The notes under the pieces are model-generated. The model had not been told where the DNA came from, did no database searches, and saw nothing but the letters and a program-made list of their open reading frames with translations. Positions 30,673 through 42,300 of a stretch of 64,000 bases of DNA are shown in pieces; within the stretch, counting starts at the first letter, position 1; every line of letters starts with the position of its first letter. The position numbers were made by a program, and so were the translations under genes. Origin of the DNA: Trichosphaerium sp. ATCC 40318 (Eukaryota > Discosea > Flabellinia > Trichosidae); NCBI GenBank assembly GCA_038496445.1, contig JALMLS010000531.1:248001-312000 (forward strand), given 5' to 3'.

Positions 30673-33600
30673 TTATGCAATGACGAACCATTTGTTTCTA
30701 CAAATGACTGCTCTTCGCCTTACATGACGGTTTTTATCACCGAGAATCTTTCTAAGACCAAAAGTGACTTGTTGTTGGAAAGGATGAATCTTTGTATAAG
30801 GCAAAGCCGCACATTGAAGCAAAAATTGAAGAGCAGCAGCTCTTACAGCCTAAAACCAACATTTAAAAAAAAATCCATTAAAAAAATCAAGAAAGCCTCT
30901 GTCACTGAGTACAGTGCGCCATGGTCAGTTTTGAGAAAAAAAATACGCTTTATACATACCATAGTACTTCCTGTACTAGCAATAGTCAATGTAGTAGGGA
31001 TTAGGTACTCTAACTGCTCTATAATAACTGTTTTTACTTCCTGACATAACATTATAAACGTTTCGAGTGTTGAAGCTAATAACTGGGCATCTCCTTCTTT
31101 TAAAGCACGTAGTAATACAGGAAGAACCTAGCGAAAAAAAACACATAAGCTTCCCGAATAAGACAAAAACGAGAAGAAAATTCTAAGTTTTTTGTCGATC
31201 GTTAACGTTGTACCTTTGGTAGTTCGCTGATTAATACCTTCTTTGGTAAACTCGGTAGTAACTTTGCAATAGCAACCAAGTACGTGCTTCGCATTAAAGG
31301 TGATGTAGCAGATGAAAATCCCTATAAAGACAAGTCAGGAACAACGGTACAACCATAGGAACAAGTTCTCTTTACGCACATTCAAAAGAACAGGTAAATT
31401 AATCACAAAGTGCTTTTGTTTATACAAAACTGCACGACGTGTGAAAAGAGGAATTTCTTCTATCAGAATACCATAAAGAACAGCTAGAACAGGACCCTAA
31501 ATCAAGATTAATACTAATCGCGAAATATGGCCAGAGACTAGCGTACGAGTGTAGGGTGTTGTAAGTAACCTTGTAGTTGTTGCCATAATGCTACAGCTCT
31601 TTTATCACCGCGTACTACCATACCTCTTACGACCTAGGTGATAAATTAGGGAGGTACATATTCAGACTTAAAACAAAAAAAACAACTTAAATGGTATGTT
31701 GTTACTTACCCAAGCGAATACTGTTAGACCATGACGCTGAATCATTTCGTTTGGACTTGTATTTAATAATTTTGGAAGCTCTTGAGATATTTTATTCAAG
31801 AAAGCTGTATAAACATCGGCTTGAGAGGAATAAGTTAGTCAAGAGTTTTCTTTCAAACAAAAACAAAAAGAGAAATAGTACTTTTGTTGTCTATCTTATT
31901 CACTAGTGCACCAATAGCGCGGCATATTATAATATTATTATTTGATGTACTGGCATTTATTGCAGAGCGGAATAAGTAATTCAACATATCACCAACATCA
32001 GGAATAGGTACCTTAACCAAAACGTAAACACAAAAAATTAACACCTAAAGAATTGTCCGTACATCCTTGTTTAAAGCAGCCACAGCAGCGGCAAAAGTAG
32101 GAATGAGCTGTGCCTGATAAGTAGGCGCTATATCACTGAAAGGAGCAAAGTCTTCATTGGCTAGTGTACAAAGTCAGCGCATTCCTTCTTTTTTCTTCTT
32201 TTTTTTTTCCAGCGAAGGAAAAAACGTACAATAGAAAAATAAGCGAACAAGCGCCACCAATAGTTCTTGTTGTGCTCTAAAAAACAAAGAATAAGCCTTT
32301 TTCATGGATGATCAAGTCTTTAGTATGCAAGGCTTACTGTAAATCCAAAGACAGTGTTATTTGTTCAGATAGCTTTGGTAATACTGCTAATAGTGATTGT
32401 GTAGTCTGTGGATCTTGTTGTTTTTTTTTAATGACTAGATTCAAAAGAGAAAAAAGAGCAAAACTCGCATTTTCTTTTTTTCTTCCTGAAATAATAGACG
32501 CCAAACACTTGATAATAGATGTGACGTAAACGCTCGCTATAATATTTAATTAGACACATGTACTATTACTGATATATAAAAATACTATTATGCGAAGATT
32601 TCGATATAATTAGAGGTGTATGGAAGCAAAAAAGAAAGAGTATAAATTGCGAATAAAAACTGAAAGATGGATGTGTACCTGAATAACGTTTCTCAATTTC
32701 ATTGATTAGGTTATCACATATGTGCTGCCATAGCTTACTATCGGTTAAAGCAAGTGCAGATAAACTTTTTAGAACAAGAGGGATTGAACGACCACCTGAT
32801 GCATCAGGATCTAAGCACAGTCAGAAAATTGTTTACAAAGTTATGCAATCTATTAAAACGTACCTGTTAGTTGTGTTAAGAGCTCTGTAACAGTGTGAGC
32901 CATAATATGCATAATCAGGCTCTTTAGTTTCTTGTTACACAACATGACCAACGAATTCATGCATTCATCTCTTACAACTATAATAATACAAGTCAGAAGG
33001 GTAAGAAGGGTGGTAACAGGTCATACCTTCTTCTTCACTATCCAACAAGATTTTTGTAAGAAGTTCGATGACTTTATTTGATTCTTCGACAAGGGTGCCG
33101 TCTTGAAGAGCTAAGAGGCATCCTAAACCCTTTACAGACATAGCGCTTACTTCAGGATCAGAAATATCTCTTGAAGTAGAAGAGCATATTGTAAGGACAT
33201 GAGATACATAAGCAGATAAAGGATGAGGACCTAAACACGTATGTTAAATAGTTAAAACGGTATTATCTATACGTACTTGTATACAATGAAGAGGCAATAA
33301 CCATATCAACAATTACTTTAAGGAAAACTCTAGTTTCACGGTTTACGCCTGATTCTAATTTCTGTATGCAATAAGGAAGAGTGTCTTCGAAGATTTTCTC
33401 ACAAGCCAGTTCTAAGAAAAAAAGCAACATTAACAAGACGCCTCTAGTTCATGAATATGAATAAATTTCTTACTTGATGCAGATGCTGCTGTAGCTAGTA
33501 TTTTTGCTGATATACTCTTTGTACGATCATCTTCAGGAGCTTTAAGTTGATGTACGCATTGTTTTATTGTAGGTGATAAGAATTTTGTAAGTAAGGCCTT

Positions 33601-35217
33601 CTCAGCTGACTCTTCACCGTCCAGTACTTGAACTACATTTCTCAAGCATAGAAGAGACTCTGCTTGAACTTCAGTATCATTAGCGCTCATAATCTAAACA
33701 TAAGACGATTAGTACAAGTAGTAACAACACAATAGATTTAATCAAATAATTCCAATACCTCAGCACGAAGAGATCCCCATAAAGTCTCTGCGAATGGTCC
33801 TAATCCTCCATGACCGTATCCTTTACAACAAACAGAAAGAGTTTTAAGACAGTCAATCTAAGCAGTATTCTTTGAGACAAAGGAAAGAAGAAAAAAAGTT
33901 GTTCATAAAACTATCAAAACATTACCTTGATTTCTGAGTCTGTTGATGTCAATTTCTCTAGTAAGAAAGGTACACTATACTGTGCGAAAACAGGGCTTGC
34001 TGCAAGCGCATTTCTAAATAGAAATAAGAGGGCGATTTAATAATACTATCTTATTATAGCTACCTAAGAGCTCCTCTTAGCATTTCTTTAGTAATTGCTT
34101 CAGGATCGTCAGGTTTAGATGTGAAAGTGATTGGAAAGTAACAACATGTCACTTCGAACAAATCCTAATGGAAAAGAACATTAGCTGACATCTGTGGCGT
34201 ATAGCAGAACAAACTTTTGAAAAAAGAAAAAGAGAATGTAACTTTAAAAGCACTGTACCTGCTCGAAGCGTATGAACTCTGGTATGTTCTTTACAATATG
34301 TGGTATCATTTGGAATGTAATAAGAAGGTTTCTAGGATCTTTTTCACCTTCCATAGCTTGCATAAAGCCAAAAACAAAGTCACTCTTCATTCCTTTTACA
34401 GCTAAATAAAAAAAAAATCAATACTTTTCTACATCTGTACTGAGAGACTAAAACGCGAACAAAACATAGTACTCATTTTTTACTAGCTACTATTGTATAA
34501 TAGAGCAATTAAACGTACCTTCTGTGTACTTTGTAATCAATTTCGTAAAAATGCCGTATACAATCAACCTAGCGTTCTGACGTAATGACATGACATGTAC
34601 TTCGCGAAATATGCTACGTGCAATGCTAAACGTGGATGAGAAGAAAAATGTCAAGTTTGTACTGCGGCAAAAAATTCTCCACTTTATTGTAGCGCACCCT
34701 TCTACAAGTTTTGTTGCGTCAGCTTCTGGTAGGGTGTGATTATCAAGCAAATTTTTTAAACCTAGTAAAAAGTGTTATTTATGCGTTTATTTCAGTATTG
34801 ACGTACCGAGAAGGACTTCAAAGTGACAAGGGTAGTCAACAAGACGCTGACAAAGAAAATCGGCCAAGAATGAAAGGTCAGATGACGCCAGTAGTTTAGC
34901 AGGTATACGACCAAGTAATAGACTCAAAAGCATCATACCTTACAATAATGTTACCAACACCATCGAAAACAAAGTATTTGTGAACTCTGAGCTTAATTTT
35001 ATGCATGGCGTAGCCGCGTACCTCTTCCGCGAGGAACATCTTCTGTGCTTGTCAAATATTGTCCCAACGATTGAACCACGCCCAGTAATTTTACTTTTTG
35101 CTGCTGTAGAAACAAAACAAGCGTCTCATACGCTTTATTTTGAAATGATGCCTCCACAGATGAGTCCACATATTGACTAACCAGTTCAGCGATATTTGGA
35201 GGCGTAGTATTAGCCAT
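30673..35217 (-). CDS. MMS19: MMS19, cytosolic Fe-S cluster targeting factor
   Basis: HEAT-repeat scaffold of the cytosolic iron-sulfur targeting complex, which delivers clusters to DNA polymerases, helicases and XPD. Start MANTTPPNIAELVSQYVDSS. The N-terminal block has FREVHVMSLRQNARLIVYGI, FVFGFMQAMEGEKDPRNLLI and DLFEVTCCYFPITFTSKPDD, which are diagnostic of MMS19. About twenty short introns cut the middle, which encodes HEAT helices (for example QAESLLCLRNVVQVLDGEES). The C-terminus reads AVRAAALQFLLQCAALPYTK, LGDKNRHVRRRAVICRNKWF and ends VIA, matching the conserved VRKEAVxARxxWFxLG end. All of the gene is inside the window. It is divergent from the ALKBH2-like gene, 147 bp apart. Confidence 0.88.
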
Positions 35218-35363
35218 TTTCAAAGTCACGCGCAATTGATTTTGTCCTTAAACAGTTTTGGATTTTGACAGGCAATTCAGAATAGTTGACAATTATTCCG
35301 CTTACCAACTTAAACTCATTCTAAAAAGGTCATACCATCAACGCAACTCCTCCTACTATTATA

Positions 35364-36147
35364 ATGAAACGTAAAGGAGTATGTATTGTTGTTTTTATAA
35401 AGTATTAACTGTAGTAGAATTCAGTAACCGCAAATACGTCCGAGAGCAAGCCTAGAAAGCGTGCAAGGCGTATGGAAACTGTTAAATACTCAGATACTTC
35501 CGACAGCGATATTTCGCTTGAAACAGGCGGATCAGTTAAGTTTTACCCTTCTTTCTTGTCCCAGAGTGAAGCAAATTCGTTATTTGAACATTTAAACAAG
35601 TTGGAGCATTGGTGTCATGGTATAAAACTTTGACATTTTTAACTTTTTTTGTGTAAGTGATGTTACTGAATTTGTAGGTGTTTATAACATGTATGGTAAA
35701 CAAGTAAAGACACCAAGGCTTCTTTGGGGTATGAGAGATGAAGACGTTGATGTTAGCAAGTCTTATAAGGTTACTGAAACGTCAATTTGGACAGATAAAA
35801 TGAAAGAGTTGAAAAAAAAAATTGAAGATAAAACAGGTTATACATTGACCTATGCACAGCTTAATTATTATCGCGATGGTACGGATTATATTGGCTGGCA
35901 TTGTGACTCTGAGGTTGCAGACGATGACGTTGTTGTGTCGTTATCGCTAGGTGCTGTGAGGCGATTTGTATTTAGACATAAAAAATTTCGAGAGTTAGAA
36001 AATGTGAAAAAACATGAGTTCTCTTTGTGTCATGGGTCTTTACTTGTGATGGATTGTGATGCGAGTAATAAGTTATGGAAGCACACTATACCAAAGCAAC
36101 CCAAAGTGAAGGATCCAAGGATAAATGTTACATTTAGAGTAAAGTAA
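35364..36147 (+). CDS. ALKBH2-like DNA dioxygenase
   Basis: Fe(II)/2-oxoglutarate dioxygenase that repairs alkylated bases by oxidative demethylation. MKRKG joins (acceptor TAG at about 35414) to an NLS-like stretch SKPRKRARRMETVKYSD, then VKFYPSFLSQSEANSLFEHL, YNMYGKQVKTPRLLWGMRDE (PR motif of ALKBH2/3), AQLNYYRDGTDYIGWHCDSE (HxD iron ligands), VSLSLGAVRRFVFRHKK, HGSLLVMDCDASNKLWKHTI (distal His) and RINVTFRVK (2OG-binding Arg and RxNxTFR). Three exons. All catalytic residues are present and length fits ALKBH2, so it should be active. Confidence 0.88.
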
Positions 36148-36586
36148 AGAAGTACATGTTAAAAAGTAAATAAAAATGAAAATTGTTTTTTTGAATAAGA
36201 TGCACTGAGTACATTGACAAAGGCTACAGGTAGTGATATCCGTAAAAATTTAACGATCAAAGTAATCATTAAATCATATATGGGCGTACTAGACTAGAGA
36301 CTGGTATCTTTATCTATTTAGACCTAACAAAAAAAAAACTGCAAAAAATCCTTTTTTTTTCTTATTTTTACTTCCTACCACGCACAGAAGGCATCAAGTT
36401 TTTGAGCAGCCGATTGGCCATAAGTATAATTCAGTTCATGATTTACTTTTGTCAGTTTAGGCGATTAATTAACCAACAGACAGCCACCAGTTTCTAATAA
36501 ATTTCTCAACTTTATTTTTATCCAACACGTGATTTTAAAGTGGCACAAATTTATCCAGCACATCCTGTTCTCATTGACTCTCATCG
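36148..36586. other. Intergenic, ~440 bp
   Basis: No gene seen; a CACGTGATT element lies near 36525. Confidence 0.5.
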
Positions 36587-36943
36587 TTACTCTCCAGTGT
36601 ACTCAACTTTACCAGTTTTTTTGAATTTTGCAATATGATAAGGTGTGTATCGGTTATCCATACGAGGGAACAATGTACGAACAAGATCAATAGCAGCGTG
36701 TATCATTTCATCTGTTTTGAAAATATTTTCATCCAAGAATCCACTCATCAGCGCTGATGACTTACCTTTTAGTTTCAAACAAATATAACCATATCCAGGG
36801 TTAGCGTAGACATAATTTACAATGTGTTCTTCAGAGTGTTCAGTATTTTTATCATAGAATCTCACAACCACCTCTGTTTCCTCACGAAACACGTCAACAG
36901 TACAAGTAAAGTCTTTGTGGGTGAATGTAGTGTTTTGGTGCAT
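36587..36943 (-). CDS. Unidentified 118-residue single-exon protein
   Basis: MHQNTTFTHKDFTCTVDVFR through HIVNYVYANPGYGYICLKLK to KKTGKVEYTGE. Alternating strands suggest a small beta-rich fold followed by a helix (DEMIHAAIDLVRTLFPRMDN). No known motif. Codon use and clean composition support a real gene. Confidence 0.55.
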   Translation of the reverse strand: MHQNTTFTHKDFTCTVDVFREETEVVVRFYDKNTEHSEEHIVNYVYANPGYGYICLKLKGKSSALMSGFLDENIFKTDEMIHAAIDLVRTLFPRMDNRYTPYHIAKFKKTGKVEYTGE

Positions 36944-37113
36944 CTATGAGTAGCTTTGAGTCGCGCTAGGAATAAAATAAGTGACCTTTCCTGACCGTTA
37001 AGTTATTCTCGTTGTAACTTGATTGTAAAGCAAGGATTAGCAAGGTGTTACTTACATCGCGGTTACATAGAACCAATCAATTACAGAGGCGCAAGAAATA
37101 CCACAAACGCTAC

Positions 37114-38731
37114 ATGTCTACAAAAATGGAGTTTATTGGTACGATAGGCGTGTAAGTTGAATATACACTAACGCTAGCGTAGATATTGGAGCTAATTTGA
37201 CAGGTACTGTTATATATGTGTATATGTACGCTTATTCACCTAGATACAATGTTTCAGGGCGTTTACAGGTAATATTAGCGCCAATAATAATTTTAACCCG
37301 CCAAAAGAGATAAGAAAGCTCACGAACCGGATCTGAGCGATGTACTAGAACGAGCAAAGTCAGTAGGCATGAAAAAACGTACGACTTGCTATACAATGTG
37401 TCAACATTTATCAATAATCTTAATCCAGTCATAATCACCGCAACACGCTTCCAAGAGACTAAAGAAGCACTAGAATTCGTAAAAAACAAAGGTACTGACA
37501 ATCTAGGTTACGTAACTGCTTATTCACTTAAGATTGGCTCTACACTACTTGTGGTGTACATCCAACAAGGGCAACCGAGTTTGAAGAAAACGGCGAACCA
37601 AACAAGGTACTTAGGAAGTAATCACTCATTCATCGGCTAAGAAGGACGACTATAGTATCTTGATGACATGCTTGAAATAATTCAAGCGAATAAAGACAAA
37701 GTACGCACTCTGGAGCTTCTAGAGCTCCAAGATTTTTGTTCGTGGGCTTCTCCTAGAGTTGTAAAAACTATTTTGTGTGCTTGTAACAAGTACCTTCCAG
37801 AATCATCTAAACCTCTCCATCCCACTATGTTGTTTCCTTTGGCTCTTACCTTACGTGTGTAGATTATTGCTATTGGAGAGTTTGGTCTTGGTAAGGATTA
37901 CCCATTTCTGTATTGATTTTTTGTTAATGAGATGTTTGTGATTATAGATTATGACAGATTAAAGTTTGCTCCTAAGGAAGCACAAAAAAAGTACTTTGAT
38001 TTACAGTTCAACTTAGCTGAGAAGACAGGTCTTCCTCTTTTTTTACATTTACGTGGTGAAGAAGCGTCTTCTGATTTTATAGGCACGTGACTTTTGTTGA
38101 AACGACTTCAAAGGGAGTTGAGAAAAGCATATTTTTTTTGTACTAACTTTGTTTTTCTTGCTGCAGATATTTGCAATAAAAATAAGGATAAAATCAAAGG
38201 AGGTGGTGTTGTTCATAGCTTTGATGGTACAGAAGAAACAATGAAGAAACTAGTAGACATGGGTTTTTATATTGGTACGACCTTAGAAAGAAGTTTTTGA
38301 AGCGATTCCACAACGTGTTTTTTCTGACTTACAGAAACTTAAAGGTTTGAATGGATGCAGTTTGAAGACAGAGGAGAACTTGCGTGTTGCTTCTTTGGTT
38401 CCTGAAGATCGTCTTATGATAGAGACTGATGCACCTTGGTGTGGCATACGACCAAGCCATGCTGGTTCAAAGCATGTCAAGACAAAGTGGGCAGAGAAAA
38501 AGAAAGAGCGTTGGGAAAAGGTACGCAACATTACCTTGTTTCTCTACTTCCTTTGGTGACCATCTTTTAACCTCTGTGGTTTAGGGTAAGTTTGTCAAAG
38601 GGCGTTCTGAACCTTGCGCTATTGTGCAGGTACTAGAGGTTATATCTGCTGTACGAGGAGTCGAACCAGCCATCCTAGCCAAATCAATTTATGAGAACAC
38701 TAAACGCATATTTTTTCCCTCCAGTGTTTAG
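37114..38731 (+). CDS. TATDN1: TatD-family DNase (TATDN1-like)
   Basis: Metal-dependent TIM-barrel nuclease linked to DNA repair and fragmentation. Start [12 protein letters not shown], then [16 protein letters not shown] (eukaryotic NLTD variant of the first metal site), [49 protein letters not shown] (metal Glu), [20 protein letters not shown] (His), [17 protein letters not shown] (His), [20 protein letters not shown] (catalytic Asp) and the tail [20 protein letters not shown]. About ten exons. All active-site positions are visible. Some early exon edges (37140-37400) are uncertain. Confidence 0.85.
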
Positions 38732-39305
38732 CGGCTACATTAATAAAACAGTGATTTCAAACGTACGGCCTATTCTGTGAATATCTGTAGTAAACATTCT
38801 TTTTAAACTTTTACATCGCAAGTCACAGTAACAATGAAAAAAAATGTTTTGAAGTTACTCCAATGTTACCACAACTTGTCTTAGCAGTACTCTTTTTTCG
38901 CTCCGGATCGGAAATGTGCATCTTTGTAAATAAGCGCAAAACACTTGTAGTTGTGCATCCTACTCAGTTTATTGTTTACACGAAAATGAATTCGCTATTG
39001 CGGGTAATACGAAGTGCCTCTAAAGCTGAAGATGATATTACCAACAAACAAGTTTGAGTTCCTTGATGTTTTTAAAATAGAGAGTGTGTTTTGTAGCATA
39101 GTGCTTCGCACCATGACAACTGGTAGGTAATAGAGAAAGAAGAGTAGGGTTTTGTACAAGTGATATTATTAGGATTTATTTTACGTTGAGATGTTTGGGT
39201 TTGAAGTTGTTAAATTAAAATCTTCAAAGTACATTTTTTTTTGCAAGAAAAAAAGCAGTGTACTCTCCCAGAGAAAAATTTTTGCTAATTTAATTGCGTG
39301 TTAAA
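38732..39305. other. Intergenic, ~570 bp
   Basis: 3' flanks of two convergent genes. A plus-strand frame at 38863-39057 has no recognisable content. Confidence 0.45.
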
Positions 39306-42300
39306 CTAATTTGTTGGAAACAATGGGTTGTCACAACCAGCCGCCGTTGGATCAGGTTCCCAGCATCCTAAAGAAAAATAAGTAAACTTTTTGATTTTTT
39401 TTCTTGACTTTAAGATCAGAAAAAGTTTTTATCCTTCAAGTTTTGATGTCTTGTATGATTGTCTTACCAAGTGGTTTACAACTCTGAATAGCCGTAGTTG
39501 TTTCTCTGTAGCATTGTGTATTTGGTGGAGGTATACATCTACATTGGCGCACACAGTCATCAAGTTGGAACAACAAATCTTGACCACCAGTGTGAATAGG
39601 TTCTCCAGTAATAGGATCTGTCAAGCGATCATGAGAAAGCCATCCCATTCCAGACCATTGTGGGCAACCTATTAGATATATTAGTGAGTATACTTGTCAA
39701 GTTATTTGCAAAGCGTCTTTTAGGTACCTGTTGAACCAGGTTCTTCAAGAGTGAAGTCAGCTCCGTCATGAGCTGATTGGAATAGTTCGATAACTTCGCC
39801 TGTATTAATGTTACGAATGTATCCTCTGTTGTCTGGATTAAATAAAGCAGTCAAGAGACCAGGACCAGCGCCGCTTGAATCAGGAACATACATCGCATTC
39901 ACGTATGTGAAGTCTATACAAAGTTAACAAAAGAAGAGCAAATCGTTCATTAAAGACAACATCAAACACGTTTTGACTTATAGTTGGAATGGAGTTCAGA
40001 GCATAAGACAAGGTTGTCTTGGTTTGTATTTTAAGGAAAAAAGTGCGTACCGAATTGGTAAAGTTGTTCATCGATAATTTCGTTGAAGTTCATCCAACGA
40101 CCACCATATACAGTACCGAATACTCTGATCTTGAACTCATCTTGATATTCTGCATCACATCCCTCAGAGTATAGTGTGAGGTTAGCGCCACCGCGTTCTG
40201 CAGAGAAGACCCATATTGTTGGGAAACCGTTGATAATCATTCCATCAAGACCATCAAGTCGAAGAGCGTATGTTGGAGGACTAAAGTAAAAATGATAAGC
40301 AAAAACAAAGCGCGATTTTTGTATCAAAGAAGATTGGAGAGACTTAGAAATTATCACGTGATTTTTGGTTTTTCACGTGACGATTTTGCATTTTTAATGA
40401 ATGTTTGACTTACGCTCTGGCACCGTTACAGAAATCTTTGATTCTGTATTGACCACCTTTGCAAGGTGCTTGAGAGTCGTCAAATACACAATCCTCACAA
40501 GTGAGCATTGGGCAGCTGACGCAGTTCAAATCAGTCTAAAAATAAGCGTTAGATTTACAACATAATTTCGCAAAGAAAAAAAAAAGAAAGCGTACATATC
40601 CAACATTGATCTCTACAAGGTTTGAAGAAGGATTAAACGCTGGTGTTTGGAAAACAATTTCACCAGTGAGTGTTGAAGGAACCATGCCTGCAGCTGCACT
40701 AATAGAAGAAATAAGTCACATGCAAGTGCGTGATTGTTGTTATTGTTGACTGTACCCTTCAACTTCAAGCATCAAGTCTTCTCCTGTTCTCGCTGTCAAA
40801 GGAGCGAGTACGTTTCCATTAAGCAATGGATTATGAAGTTCAATCTTATGACCAATCGTCATACCAGGTACCAGCTTCATTCTGAAAGCATTTGTGTTGG
40901 TATCATAGTTCAAATTAACTATTTCGTTGCCCATCTGGAATGTAATAGATCCATCATTCCATCTTAGCATAAATTCGATTGGTGTATTTTCAGGGAACGA
41001 AGTTGGTTCAAACTCGATCATAGCGCCATCAGGCCATACTTGAATTTGATCAGCAGTAGCACCATCAATTGCTAATGCGACAAATTGTGATTCAAAGTTT
41101 CCTGGAGGTACCATCTGAACAGGACCTTGATGGTTTTCGTTAGTATAATTTGTTTTTCTTATTATTTTCTTCAGACGACATACCTGTTGTACATTTCAAG
41201 TCTGGGCATACTTCGGAGGTACATTCCGTGCATAGATCACATGGGAATTCATCACTTTGATTGGCCATTATAAACAATGACATGCCAAGACAGATTGTAG
41301 ATGGCGTAGTTGGCTAAAGAGAAGTTAAGGTTGTTTTTTTTGAATTAGTGCCAAGAATGCTTACTTGTACGCCAAGAAGAAGTAAATCATTATCAATGTA
41401 AGTATTAGGGGACTCTCCTATGCTTACATCGAGAATACGACTACCTTCCACAACAAAGTTGACAGTAAACTCAGGACTGAATAAAGAGTTAGCAAGCAGA
41501 AAATCAAAATTGTTTTAAAGTAGGATTTCGAAGTACATACCCAGGTGGGAGCATAGCTGATAAGAAAGGTAGAGTAGTAGCCTTCAGTGCTAAAAGGATA
41601 TAAATAAAGTGGTTTTAGGGTATATTAGGCGTACATTCATCAACAGTGAATTCACCAATGAGTAAACCACTCACGAGGTTATTGGAATCAACAAAGAGGT
41701 TATTTGAAGACAAAGAGAGGTTTCCAACGCTGACCACTACAGGTCCGAAGGATAACAATTCATACTCTGCTCTAAATATACCATCTTCAGCATCCCAGAA
41801 GTTTGTTAATCCAGTAACATCAGTACGCAGTGTTTGTTGGAAAATTGGCTAAAAAAAGAGAAAAACGTCAAAAAAAACCACGTGCGAAGTTGTTTCACGT
41901 ACAGTGCCCACTAGAGGTGTTGAACAACTTGCTGCATACAAGTAGTTTACAAAAAAGTGAGGGAATTGATCACGTGAACATTCTCCTTGAGTAATAGGAA
42001 TACACATGCGTATTGGTTGAGGTGGCTTTGTGACATCTGGGATTGGAGCATTTGTAGGTGCAAAAGTAGGAGCGATTATTGTGCTCGGAGTTTGGAGGGT
42101 AGCAGGTACTTGCACTGTGTTTGGTGCTGCTATTGTTGCTGGACTCACAATAGTAGCAGGTGTTGTAATTGTAGCAGGTGTGAAAATTGTTGAAGGCGTG
42201 AAACGAGTTGCCGGTGTAGTTATTGAACTAAATAACAGAAGTAAGTTTATCTTCAGTTTTTATCAGCGTATTTGAACGTACCTTGGTGAGTTAATTGTAG

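Noticed and set aside
38863-39057. Plus-strand 64-codon frame with a hydrophobic start
   Set aside because: Depends on a non-ATG or internal start, no family resemblance, lies in a convergent 3' flank.
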